This document shows positions 18,050 to 29,250 of a DNA stretch of 64,000 nt, in pieces (the stretch's first letter is position 1; each line of letters begins with the position of its first letter). Both the position numbers and the translations under genes were made by a program. The notes under the pieces are model-generated. The model did no database searches and was not told the origin of the DNA. It saw nothing but the letters and a program-made list of their open reading frames with translations. This DNA comes from Devosia aurantiaca (GTDB taxonomy: Bacteria > Pseudomonadota > Alphaproteobacteria > Rhizobiales > Devosiaceae). The DNA lies in NCBI RefSeq assembly GCF_011058215.1, contig NZ_JAALFG010000001.1:253001-317000 (forward strand), written 5' to 3'.

Positions 18050-18961
18050 CTATCGAGCGACCACCAGCCGCGCCCGTGGGTTAATGCGCTGCCACGGCGC
18101 CCGGCTGAGATGAGCGCCAGTCACGATCTTTGCCGCCAAGAGACTCGACGAGCAGAAGACGTTGGCCAACAGCCGCCACCGGTCCGTGACGCCTGGCAAC
18201 TCTCCAAGCACGCCGCGGTCAGCGAGAAGCCGCCGGCGTCCGCTCACTCCAGCTAGTAGTGCCGCCCCTTCACGCATCCGCACATCCGATCCAGCGCGGA
18301 CCACGAACCCACCGTCGGTGGGGTATCCTCGGGCCCACACGCCATCGTAGCTCAGCTCGTGCTCATCCTCGATCTGCCCTGATATCTCATCGCGCACTTC
18401 CACGACGCCTTCGTCGGCAATAGCTGCCGTGACTGCTGTTTCGAATGGCAAGAATGAAGCATCTAGGGCGCGGCATCCCGCTGCATGCAGCAGCATGCGC
18501 GCTTGAGCCAGTAGGGCTTCGAGCTCGTCCCTCTCGAATGGTGGGCAGTCGCCAACCACGGGCATTCGGTCGACCTCAAGCGTCCGGCCCGGCAGTGCGC
18601 CAATGATCTCGTGCACCCTTGCCTCAAGGTATCGACATGCAGACTTGGTCAGCCTGGAGTCCACCGCGCTCAAGGCATAGACCTCGGCATAATGCGCCTT
18701 TGTTGGATCGGACGCATGCTCCAGCAGTCGACGGCGCAGATCGCTTGCCTCTCCTGGGCGCACGCCCAACCGACCAGATGCCGGCCCTGTAAGCAAATAT
18801 ATGCCGTGGGCTGGCGGAAGGCCGGCATCGAAGAGCCGCTGGAGATCGCTCCATGGGCCCGCATACACGCGCAATGGCGAAATCCGGGACTCTGCAGTTC
18901 TCAAGGCATCAAGCGCAGCGTCGCGATAATGTATGGTAACGGTGGTGCCCAAGGCGGTCAT
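18050..18961 (-). CDS. GIY-YIG nuclease-like protein with DUF4357-like C-terminus
   Basis: 303 residues. HGIYLLTGPASGRLGVRPGE, then ASDLRRRLLEHA, is a GIY-YIG-type start. The YIG Tyr-Ile is replaced by LGV, so catalysis is uncertain. The downstream ARVHEIIG helix could supply the metal-binding Glu. The C-terminal region (GFVVRAGSDVRMREGAALL, then RRRLLADRGVLGEL and VFCSSSLLAAKIVTG) fits the DUF4357 domain that often follows GIY-YIG modules. Stand-alone copies are common in defence islands. It is flanked by short gaps with no clear genes (77 bp and 281 bp). Confidence 0.7.
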   Translation of the reverse strand: MTALGTTVTIHYRDAALDALRTAESRISPLRVYAGPWSDLQRLFDAGLPPAHGIYLLTGPASGRLGVRPGEASDLRRRLLEHASDPTKAHYAEVYALSAVDSRLTKSACRYLEARVHEIIGALPGRTLEVDRMPVVGDCPPFERDELEALLAQARMLLHAAGCRALDASFLPFETAVTAAIADEGVVEVRDEISGQIEDEHELSYDGVWARGYPTDGGFVVRAGSDVRMREGAALLAGVSGRRRLLADRGVLGELPGVTDRWRLLANVFCSSSLLAAKIVTGAHLSRAPWQRINPRARLVVAR

Positions 18962-19242
18962 GATCCACTCCGGGGCGTGGAAGCAGTGGACAGGATAGTG
19001 TGCGTTGAAACCAGCAACACGATGCTCCGATCATTGGTACGGTTCTTCGTCGTGCAAGCGACTGGCACGCGTTGTTCTTCCGTCTGCTGACCGTGTCACC
19101 TATGGCGTTTTTCCATAGTCTTCACCGATGTCAGTGTTCACCACCCCTCATCTGCCGCAATCTCGCGGTGATGAGCACAGCGAACCGGCACCGGAGTCAG
19201 CAGCAGGTTGCCGTCCGGCCAACAAGCCGGTGATGCCGAGGC

Positions 19243-21198
19243 TCAGCCGGCAAGCGACGCGGTTTGGTCGTAGCTGATCAACGCAGTGCCCGGGCGCCCA
19301 TTGCTGCTTTCATGATTCACCAAGTCCATGGTGAATTCAAAAAGCTCATCGTCGAAGCTGAGTTGGCGCTCACGATAGGCCTCGAGATCCTTGATATCGC
19401 GAACAAGAGCGACATGCTGTCCTGCTTGCACGCAGATTGGTCCTACGCACAGCAACTCCTCGAGATCGTCGACTTGGTGAAGCGACACCAAGGGTGCAGG
19501 CGGAGCCTGGTACCCCGCCGCGCGAACGACGAGGTGCAGGGTGTATTCAGGCCCGTCGGTATAGGCCTGCACGACTTCCGCACCGTCGAAGGGTGCCCAA
19601 AGGTAGTAGGTGGGGTGGCCGGGGAAGACGAGGCGCTTGATGAACGTAGGAAGGAACTTTTCAACTGGCATCGTCTCCTTGGCCTTGGATGCGTCCGGGT
19701 TTTTGGTCGTATGAGCGCCCGAACGGCCGCCGCTCCCGGATGCATTTGGAATGAGGTCGATGATGGGACCGCCTGCATCCGGTCTGTTCTCCGCGAGAAG
19801 GAGGTTCTTCAAAAACTCCACTGCTTGCGCGTCCGCATCTCCAAAGCTCTTGAGGACCCTCGCCTTCACCGCAAGATCGATAAGCGCATTCTTGCCCGCG
19901 GCTGAAATGGTGTTGAGCCTTACACCATTAGCTTGCGCCTCCACCATCATAGCCATTACCTGATCACGAGCCTCGCGCTTGATCTCGGCCGTTTCGACAT
20001 CGTTTGGATCACGGCCGATGTACCGCCAAGTGACGCCGCAATGGCTGTGACCCAGCGCGGCCCGCACTGCCTCGATGTCATTGGTGGCGTCGAACATCCT
20101 GGTCGCACCGGTGCGGCGCAGATCATGAAAATGAAGGTCGGTCATATTCGCCGCTTCCATGGCCCGGCGGAAGTTGCGTGCCTTGATCCAACCCGTCCAT
20201 GGCACAAGTTCGTTCACGCGGTCAGCATACTCGGTCATACGGGTGAACACGAAGACGGGATGGATGCCGGCCCGCTTCTCGAGGATGCGTCGCATGGTGT
20301 CATTGATGTAGCGATTGAATGGCTTATCGCCTTTCTGAAGCAATCGGATGTAGTTGCTGACCTCGCCCACCTGTTCCCAGGTCAAATCCATCAAATTTTT
20401 CGAGCGGATCATTGATGCGAGAGCAAACTCGCAAATATCTCGCAGGTCCTCCTCCATGGCGTCGAACAGTTTGGGCTGATCGGCTTCAGAGAGTGTCTTC
20501 AGGCGCCAAATGATTGAGTATTTGTGCCGACGTGGGTTTGGGAATTTGCGGAACACCACATACAATTCATCGCGGGCATAGCGAAGAACCGCGATGATGG
20601 GCTGGATGATATTGTTTCGAAGAGTGATGTTGCTGAGCGGACCTCGTGGGTCGTCCACGTATGACCTGCGCGTCCATTCGCCCTTGTGCTTGCGATAATA
20701 CAAGGCCTCGGAGCCGGACCCAGCCTCGGCCGCATTACGGATTTCCACCCTCTCCTGCAAGGACAGCTTCTGGCCCGGCTGGACTGGCCACCGCTCGTCC
20801 GCGATGTCGACGAGAAACTCTTCCACCGTGCAGGGAAGTCGCCAGGTCGATAGAAAATGCTTGATCTGCTCGCCCTCCACCATAGCATGAATCGCCTCGT
20901 CGGTCGTTTCCGAGATCGGTGTTTCCGGGCCGAAAGCTCCAAGCACCAGTCGACAGGCGTCCTTGCGAGAACTATGCATATGGTGATTGTCCGCCAAATA
21001 GCGGTCGATGGCGTACTTCCAGGTGACGACCTCAGGATGGGAAGTCTGGGCGTCTATGATCTCGAGGATTTCCTGACGCCTGAGCTTTTCGAAAGCGTCT
21101 GCGTCGCGCTTGTTCTTGCAGCGGGTCGTGCCACGGAAAGTTTGCCCATCGATTTGAAATTCGTAGTGGTAGATCTTGCCACGAAGATAAGTGGTCAT
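19243..21198 (-). CDS. Tyrosine recombinase with long C-terminal extension
   Basis: 651 residues from ATG at 21198, chosen because GGAGAG lies close upstream. The N-terminal ~60 residues form an arm-binding-type beta domain (GKIYHYEFQIDGQTFRGTT). The catalytic residues are visible: Arg in LASMIRSKNLMDLTWEQVG, FHDLRRTGATR (HxxR), ALGHSHCGVTWRYIG with the Tyr nucleophile. An unusual ~230-residue tail follows the catalytic domain, including a Gly/Ser-rich linker and a C-terminal part (FPGHPTYYLWAPFDGAEV) I cannot assign. It is unrelated in detail to the two integrases at 49-54 kb, so this may be the core of a second, nested element. An excisionase-like gene lies just upstream. Confidence 0.85.
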   Translation of the reverse strand: MTTYLRGKIYHYEFQIDGQTFRGTTRCKNKRDADAFEKLRRQEILEIIDAQTSHPEVVTWKYAIDRYLADNHHMHSSRKDACRLVLGAFGPETPISETTDEAIHAMVEGEQIKHFLSTWRLPCTVEEFLVDIADERWPVQPGQKLSLQERVEIRNAAEAGSGSEALYYRKHKGEWTRRSYVDDPRGPLSNITLRNNIIQPIIAVLRYARDELYVVFRKFPNPRRHKYSIIWRLKTLSEADQPKLFDAMEEDLRDICEFALASMIRSKNLMDLTWEQVGEVSNYIRLLQKGDKPFNRYINDTMRRILEKRAGIHPVFVFTRMTEYADRVNELVPWTGWIKARNFRRAMEAANMTDLHFHDLRRTGATRMFDATNDIEAVRAALGHSHCGVTWRYIGRDPNDVETAEIKREARDQVMAMMVEAQANGVRLNTISAAGKNALIDLAVKARVLKSFGDADAQAVEFLKNLLLAENRPDAGGPIIDLIPNASGSGGRSGAHTTKNPDASKAKETMPVEKFLPTFIKRLVFPGHPTYYLWAPFDGAEVVQAYTDGPEYTLHLVVRAAGYQAPPAPLVSLHQVDDLEELLCVGPICVQAGQHVALVRDIKDLEAYRERQLSFDDELFEFTMDLVNHESSNGRPGTALISYDQTASLAG

Positions 21199-21296
21199 GG
21201 GTGCTCTCCGAACTGCGTCCCTCAACAAGACGCGCACCAGTTTTGATCGACGTTAAGAAAAGGTCCAACTTTGCTTTATTCCGACCTTAACGGCCG

Positions 21297-21626
21297 TTAA
21301 CGAATGAAGTCCCTGCTTCCAGCCCCGCGCTTTCGAAGGATGGCGTCGACGGCCAGGGCCTGACCTTTCGAGAGAGGTGCGGGGCGATCTTGCTTCTCGC
21401 CTTGCGCTAGGAAGGCAAGCAGTTGCGACCGGGTGAAGCATCGCTTGATCCGGTCGGAGCCTCGACCAACTTGGGTGAAAACGATCTCGCCTCGTTGCGC
21501 GTGCTCACGCAGGGTCCTGACGTCCATAGCCAGTGCGTGCGCCGCCTCAGCCATGGGGATCAACAAGCGCTTGCCGAAGATCTTGTCCAACGCGACATCG
21601 TCCATCGATGGCTCGAGATTATCCAT
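21297..21626 (-). CDS. Excisionase/MerR-like helix-turn-helix protein
   Basis: 109 residues, upstream of and co-directional with the 664-codon integrase frame. LLIPMAEAAHALAMDVRTLR, then EHAQRGEIVFTQVGRG and IKRCFTRSQLLAFLA, is a winged-helix excisionase layout: a helix-turn-helix that reads a site, then a wing and a YxxxxL-type element. Such proteins bend DNA and set the direction of integrase action. The start at 21626 is uncertain; MDDVALDK six codons later is an alternative. Confidence 0.6.
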   Translation of the reverse strand: MDNLEPSMDDVALDKIFGKRLLIPMAEAAHALAMDVRTLREHAQRGEIVFTQVGRGSDRIKRCFTRSQLLAFLAQGEKQDRPAPLSKGQALAVDAILRKRGAGSRDFIR

Positions 21627-22073
21627 TGGTTCTGTCCCCCGACCGGGTAGACAACGCCCGGGCCCATGCCTGAGAAGACTCGGCCGACAGCGACAGTGAT
21701 GAGCGGAAACCGCATCGTGCGGGTGAATGGTGGGGGATGCTGGCCATGGTGGAACGCTAAAAATTGAGAAGCGCGCGCCACCACGCGGGAGCGGGGTGCG
21801 AATTCAAGCATCCGGCGTTAATTCCACGCCTGTGGCCAGAAGTAGGTTGAGGGCAGCGGGGTTCAAGACCTCGGAGCACTGACGTCGCTGCGATGGTTAA
21901 CGACCCGCGCAATAGATCGTGCGAACTGCGGCGCCTTCAGGGTGCCAACACTGTTTCGTCGCCCCCAGTCAATTCTACGTTCCAGGAATGGTGTGGCACC
22001 CGGGCTCCCAGTTCCACGGCCCGTGTGGCATCGGAAGCAACGCGACTGCTCTCAACCGGAGGTCGCCAGGTTC

Positions 22074-22583
22074 CTATGTCTTTTCGGCGTTCGGGTTGGG
22101 CTTCAGCCACATCCAGCCTTTCTCGGTCTTCAGAACGGCCTTTTCGCGCAGAAGACGATTGAGTTGCGGCGAGATGCTGCTTCGTGGGACAACCCGATCG
22201 AAGCGCGTGGCGAATGCAGCGATAATTTCGCCGGTGGTCATCGGCTCTTCGGCTGCATCGAGTATCGTCAGCACCTGCTGCCAGATCGCTGCCGATGGCC
22301 CAGCGCTGTCGGTCGCTACGGTGATATTCACCCGCTCAGGGGATTGGGCAATCGACGTCGAAGCAGCCGCCAGTACGGATTCACCGAGCGATTCTGGTGC
22401 CGAGTTCGAAGCGCATTCTTCATCGACGGACGACCTGAGCGACTCCATATGTGGAAGCAGCACTGCGTGCTCCGCTTCGAGCGTTTGAATCTCTCGCCTC
22501 AGCGATTCTAGACGCGATTCGATCTCCGCGAATCGCCTAGGAAGGAAGGTGAAGAATGATTCCTGTGGGCGCTGTGGCTGCAT
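22074..22583 (-). CDS. Coiled-coil protein with C-terminal winged helix
   Basis: About 169 residues from the ATG at 22583; an ATG at 22625 extends the frame by 14 residues, and neither has a good ribosome site. The N-terminal part (LPRRFAEIESRLESLRREIQ, then TLEAEHAVLLPHMESL) is a coiled coil. The C-terminal 75 residues (WQQVLTILDAAEEPMTTGEI, then IAAFATRFDRVVPRSSISPQ and LLREKAVLKTEKGWMW) form a winged-helix domain. It is a likely DNA-binding regulator of unknown target. A 447-bp stretch with no clear gene separates it from the excisionase-like gene. Confidence 0.5.
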   Translation of the reverse strand: MQPQRPQESFFTFLPRRFAEIESRLESLRREIQTLEAEHAVLLPHMESLRSSVDEECASNSAPESLGESVLAAASTSIAQSPERVNITVATDSAGPSAAIWQQVLTILDAAEEPMTTGEIIAAFATRFDRVVPRSSISPQLNRLLREKAVLKTEKGWMWLKPNPNAEKT

Positions 22584-22625
22584 GGATTCGCTCGAACTCT
22601 GTACGGTTAAAGCCCAGAATGCCAT

Positions 22626-23354
22626 GAGCAGATGACCGTGCGCTTAAGAGCCGTTGCCCTTACTCCCATCCTTCGGTGAGCGGTTCGGCGCCTACGTTCT
22701 ACAGGCATGATGCCGTCCGGCCCTGTGAGGACATTTGTGCGGATTCATCGTTCCGAAGCACTCATTTCAGTTCCGTTGCAGCCGAAGCCCCGGAATGCTG
22801 GTCAAGAATTTATCTCATTAGGTCAAAGACTTAGTGAGTTCATCGGATTCTATACGATCCAGCAAAAAATCTTTAAGGACATATGTGGGCGCCCGGAATC
22901 CTTGGGAAATCTGCCCGTTGTGAGGACAATTGTGAGGACTCGCTGCTCCGCAGCGCGCCATTGGGTTCACCTGCATGGACGATGACCCAACGATGCCTCC
23001 GTTGAAGACTTCATCTGGCGAGGGGCGAGGAAGGTGCGCCGAACCTCCAAGGAACCACTTGCAACCACCCCCACCGATTCGCAGCAGAGCGATCGAGCCG
23101 ACCCTTGGTGCTCGATGATCCATCGGTATGGTGATTCACCGAGGTCGGATCGCCGCAGGCGATCCGCTGCATCGTCGAATGGGTTGCTCGTGGTCCTCGC
23201 GTTCACCTTCGTTGGCAGGCGATTCAGAAAGATGACTCAAGTGCGACATTTGCTGATAGCCACCAAAGGTCCATGTCCTGACCTGCCGACGATTCGCAGG
23301 AGAACGAAGAAACGTGAGTGCGGCTTTTCCCTGCCCGACCTGGTTTGAACGTAC
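22626..23354. other. 729-bp intergenic region with a 31-bp degenerate direct repeat
   Basis: No gene here is convincing in any frame. The main structure is a pair of related 31-bp segments, 22724-22754 and 22919-22949, with 24 of 31 bases matching. Both begin TGTGAGGACA and have TTGTG after one variable base. They lie 195 bp apart (a multiple of 3). They could be recombination arm sites of the nearby integrase, or remnants of a duplication. A small minus-strand frame starting at 23206 (MNARTTSNPFDDAADRLRRS) is possible but unsupported. Confidence 0.45.
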
Positions 23355-25622
<2,268 letters not shown>

Positions 25623-25779
25623 CAGTTCCTCCAGGTTGGCATGGGACCTCCTCAAGTGGCTGGTCCTCTCACCATGGAGCCTTCAAAGATCGAACCTTGC
25701 TTCGATAGTTAGACTTTCGTCGTGCAACAACTTCAGCTGATAGGCGCAGTGCAGCTCAGGGTCTTGCTGACGCGATCTG

Positions 25780-26429
25780 TCAAATGCGTTCGAAGCGGTC
25801 GCGCAGGTCCCGATCAAGTTCGAACATCCCGGGCGTGTTGGGCTCCACGTCTGAACGGTAGTAGGTGCCATGTTTGCCCAAGAGGTTGGAGATTGAATCC
25901 GTCCTGCCGGCATTGCTGACCAACCCGCCCTTTAAACGAAGTCGGCAGTCCGCGGACAGGCCCCACATCTGCCGGCCAAGCGGCAGGGACAGCTTGTCTG
26001 CATAGACCTTGCATTCCGCATGGACGCGAACGTGTCTCCAAGACGGTGCTCTCCTATCTCGTCGTGCAGCAATGGCTTCGGCCCCATCAAGAGCAACGAC
26101 ATCCATCTCGTGCTCGACGCCTGATCGGCCGGCAACGCGAATGCCCAGATGCACCTCGAGTGGTTGGTGGTTTTGGTGGATGAGCACCGCATGGCTGAAG
26201 CCGGCCGGGCTATAGATGTCCCCGGCCCGCATCTGAACCGCAAGGCGCCGTTCTCAAGATGCATGTAGTGGATCTGCCAACCGAGGCCATTCGCAACGAC
26301 CAGCATGCGCCACCAGACGAACGCTTCATAGACGTCTTCGACTGCGCTGCCACTGGCATAACCGAGCGTCGCCAGCCCAGCTAGACCGGCGTTCACATGC
26401 GACAGCAGCGCACTAACCTGCGGTTTCAA
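25780..26429 (-). CDS. Possible PD-(D/E)XK-type protein (frameshift)
   Basis: About 216 residues after repair of one frameshift near 26230 (650 bp, one short of a codon multiple). The first part is helical (LLSHVNAGLAGLATLGYASG, then AFVWWRMLVVANGLGWQIHY). The second part contains VEHEMDVVALDGAEAIAAR and, ~20 residues later, VHAECKVYADKLS. An Asp in a strand followed by ExK is the PD-(D/E)XK nuclease pattern, so it may be a restriction-type enzyme, but I do not recognise the family. It overlaps the upstream small gene by 17 bp, so the two form an operon at the tail of the minus-strand dnd region. Confidence 0.5.
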
Positions 26430-26781
26430 CTTGTGCCCTCAATTCCACCAGGGCGCCCCTCATCCCCTCGACGCGGGCGTTCGCCGCTCTTGCGTTTCTT
26501 TCGACCCGGGGTCCGGCAACCGGCTCAGCGTCTTCATTAGCTTCGCTCTCGAAAACCACCGACTTGATATCGCCCGTCGAAGTGATGGCCTCTTCTAAAA
26601 GCGGGACCAGATCGACGAGCCGACCAAGCCTGTCGATGAGCTCCAGAACCTGTGCGCGGGAAACGGTGGTCCGCTCGAGCGCATCCGTTGGTGGAAACGG
26701 CTCAAAATACTGATCCCAGCCATAGTGCCGAATGATGGCCACTAGCTTCTCGTAGACTTCAACGACTTCTTCGTCTGTCAT
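26413..26781 (-). CDS. Unknown helical protein coupled to the PD-(D/E)XK-like gene
   Basis: 122 residues from the ATG at 26781 (MTDEEVVEVYEKLVAIIRHY); ATGs at 26793 and 26823 are alternatives. It is acidic and helical, with no family I know. The middle (RAQVLELIDRLGRLVDLVPL) is amphipathic and the C-terminus is Arg/Ala-rich. Its 3' end overlaps the next gene by 17 bp, implying coupled translation. It could be a partner or inhibitor of the nuclease-like protein; that is inference from the overlap alone. Confidence 0.45.
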   Translation of the reverse strand: MTDEEVVEVYEKLVAIIRHYGWDQYFEPFPPTDALERTTVSRAQVLELIDRLGRLVDLVPLLEEAITSTGDIKSVVFESEANEDAEPVAGPRVERNARAANARVEGMRGALVELRAQVETAG

Positions 26782-27205
26782 GAACCCGCCCATCCATTCG
26801 GCCTGGCACATAAGCCGAGGCACACGTCCAATGCTTGGCCAAGAGACCGTTCGAAAGCTCAGGCTAGAATCTCTGTACCTGAGAATAGGCGAGCGATGGT
26901 CTAAGAATTCATATCAAGAACCGATAGGTCCATTCGATTGTGCCACGGTAATCGCGGGGGAGCCGAGCCTATCTTTGCAGGCATCCACAGTAGACCGCGG
27001 GAAGGATCGGAAATCCGAACCGTCACCTTCGGTGACCCGTCGGCGATGACCTCGCATGGAGACGAGCATGAAAACCTCGATGTCTCTCAACCCGACTGCC
27101 CGATCATGAGTGCTCGGCGGCACAACCTTCTGTAGCAGTGACGAATGCTGCTGCGACATCCGCGAACCTCGCCCGGGCCTTGCAGCGTCATGATCGCCAG
27201 CGTGG
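26782..27205. other. 424 bp without a recognisable gene
   Basis: This separates the DUF4435 gene from the two-gene unit at 25.8-26.8 kb. Open frames here are short and look random. It probably holds the end of the dnd transcript and a promoter for the 26781 gene, but I see no clear hairpin with a T run and no good -35/-10 pair. Confidence 0.35.
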
Positions 27206-28093
27206 TCAGGCAGCGATGTCGATGTCTGTCAATCTGAACAAGTCTAGCCGAAATCGTTCGGCGTATTCCGTATCGGCGATTTTTCGGGCCAGGGGAGCCT
27301 CGCAGGTCGGCGGTATGCTATATGCGTCTCGCATGGTGTCGAATGCCAGCTTGCCATCGGCAAGGCGCCACACGGTCGTGAGTTCTCCATCCTCCCCCAA
27401 GGACTCAATGTGCAGAACGATGTGGCTCCGGACCTGATCCAATTCCGCCTTGAACGTTTCCCAATCGCAGTTCTGCTTCTCGACCCGTTTGATCAACAGC
27501 TCCAGAAGCTCGTCGTCCGCGAGCTTGTTCTTGTGCGTGGCGCTGAGCACTCCGTCCATCTTCTTCTTGGCCTTGAGCAGGTAGCTTGCGTATTTGCACA
27601 GCGCGCCCTCGAATTGTCGGTCGACAATTGCCGATATCGTATCGAGGATCTCCACGGGATCGCGCATTCCCAACTCTTCGAGCCTGGTCTGATCCGCAAT
27701 GTAGGCGACGATGTCCGATTGGCGGAAAAGAATGTTCTCCGCTTCATGATCCGCCAGATAGAGAACGCCTTCGGATTGTGGCAGGGAGAAGATCGCAGCA
27801 TCGGTGCCAACGAACCGTGCGAAACCGTCCTCCTGGTCCACCGAGGCCTCGCCGTCCAGAAGTGCGAACACCTGAGGATTCTTGGGTCGATACTTCTCCA
27901 CGGCTGCCCTAACCGGGCCACACCCCGTGCCCCCATCCGGCGGCACTTCGAAATCGATGTATTGCTGAAAGCCGGTTCCGACGATCGTGCGGAAAAGCTT
28001 CACATCGCTTTGAGACTCCACATACACGACGACCTTGCGGATGTAGGCATGCTTGAGCGCAGTGGTATCACCGATTTGACCGAGGCTTGGCAT
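27206..28093 (-). CDS. DUF4435/TOPRIM-type protein, AriB-like
   Basis: 295 residues from ATG at 28093. The longer frame upstream is a shadow of the ATPase gene. KVVVYVESQSDVKLFRTIVG (Glu in the first strand) and PQVFALLDGEASVD (Asp-Gly-Glu) form a TOPRIM-like acidic set, and YLADHEAENILF follows, as in DUF4435 proteins. In the PARIS defence system AriB is a DUF4435 nuclease released by the ATPase AriA when phage anti-restriction proteins are sensed. The start overlaps the ATPase stop (TGATG), so this is a tightly coupled ATPase/TOPRIM pair. PARIS identity is inferred from domain pairing. Confidence 0.7.
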   Translation of the reverse strand: MPSLGQIGDTTALKHAYIRKVVVYVESQSDVKLFRTIVGTGFQQYIDFEVPPDGGTGCGPVRAAVEKYRPKNPQVFALLDGEASVDQEDGFARFVGTDAAIFSLPQSEGVLYLADHEAENILFRQSDIVAYIADQTRLEELGMRDPVEILDTISAIVDRQFEGALCKYASYLLKAKKKMDGVLSATHKNKLADDELLELLIKRVEKQNCDWETFKAELDQVRSHIVLHIESLGEDGELTTVWRLADGKLAFDTMRDAYSIPPTCEAPLARKIADTEYAERFRLDLFRLTDIDIAA

Positions 28094-29250
28094 CAGAGGA
28101 TATCCGTGTCGATCAGGTAGCCACCCTTGATGAGGCCCGGTTCCTTGACTTCGAACCTGTAGAGATCGATCAATGCCAGGTGGTGCGTCGTGAAGATGAG
28201 AGTCACGGCTGGGTAGGATCGCAACAGGTCCTTGAGTGCTTCGAACATGCGGCTGAGCCATCTGGTGTGGAGATGGATTTCGATCTCATCGATCAGCACG
28301 ATGGTGTTCGAAGTCATGTGGGTCAGCGTTCGAGCCAGGATGTGCAGCATGGCCCGCTCGCCATGGCTCAGGGCATTGAGCGTATGAAGGCCATGCCTCG
28401 TCCTGACATAGGATCGAAGCTCTTCACGATCAGGGCGCTCGATTCGTTTGTCGGATGCATCCTTGAAGATCAGTTCGTTGACGAACTCCAAGAGGTCGTT
28501 GACGCGTTGGTCGCGCAGATCGGCTCCAGGCGCGGTAGCCAACCACTCCAGCCACACGAGAACGTTGTCGATGGAAGAGCCCCAGTCCGGGCCGTCGGAA
28601 CCCAGATGCACCGCCGGCTGGTAACCCCAGTTGGCGGGTCTCGTCACGGCCTCATGACGCGTCGGCGCCACCACTCGGCGATCGGCCGGAAAATACAGGA
28701 CCGAAGGCAAATTCTGCGATAGGCCGAAAAGTTCGGTGGGAGGCGCATCCAACCCTTGTTTGAGCGCTTGGAAGATACGTCTGCCGAAATCGTTGGAGCC
28801 AGCGGTGATCGCACCGCTGCTGTCGAGGCCGAGCTTTGCCCACATGTCCGTGACGGCCAGGTTCTCAAGGTCCACGGTCGACAGTGGATCAACCGGCTGT
28901 TCGGTGCCAGTCCACAAGGAGAGAACCATCGTCTGGGAAACGCCCTCCAGTATCCAGGACACCTTCACGTCGATCTGGGCACGGCCATTGAACGTCCCAT
29001 CGGCAAATTTCCCATGAGGCACGGAATTGAGAAGCCCGTACAAACCGTAAATCGCCTCGAGAACCGTCGTCTTGCCGAAGCCGTTCGCGGCCAGGATCAT
29101 ATACATACTCGCGGCGTCGGTGGTCTCCGACTCCACGTCATCGGTATCGGCACCCGTGATGTCGAAGATCTGCCTGCCATTGCGGAAAGGCCCCAATCCT
29201 TCGAGGGTGACCCTGAGCAGCTTCCACTCGCCGATTATCACGTCAGGCAT
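28093..29250 (-). CDS. ABC/RecF-type ATPase, AriA-like
   Basis: 385 residues from ATG at 29250, eight bases inside the FtsK gene. Walker A is LAANGFGKTTVLEAIYGLYG near residue 50, the ABC signature is LNALSHGERAMLHIL, Walker B is TIVLIDEIEIHLHTRW, and the switch His is in FTTHHLALIDLYRF. This is a compact AAA_15/AAA_21-like ATPase with the lid typical of OLD, Gabija and PARIS sensors. With the DUF4435 gene after it, an AriA-type sensor is the best fit. Unlike a free-standing PARIS locus, it is embedded in the dnd operon. Confidence 0.75.
   Translation of the reverse strand: MPDVIIGEWKLLRVTLEGLGPFRNGRQIFDITGADTDDVESETTDAASMYMILAANGFGKTTVLEAIYGLYGLLNSVPHGKFADGTFNGRAQIDVKVSWILEGVSQTMVLSLWTGTEQPVDPLSTVDLENLAVTDMWAKLGLDSSGAITAGSNDFGRRIFQALKQGLDAPPTELFGLSQNLPSVLYFPADRRVVAPTRHEAVTRPANWGYQPAVHLGSDGPDWGSSIDNVLVWLEWLATAPGADLRDQRVNDLLEFVNELIFKDASDKRIERPDREELRSYVRTRHGLHTLNALSHGERAMLHILARTLTHMTSNTIVLIDEIEIHLHTRWLSRMFEALKDLLRSYPAVTLIFTTHHLALIDLYRFEVKEPGLIKGGYLIDTDIL

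Noticed and set aside
28094-28261. Upstream extension of the DUF4435 gene
   Set aside because: It lies wholly within the ATPase gene; the TGATG overlap gives a better start at 28093.
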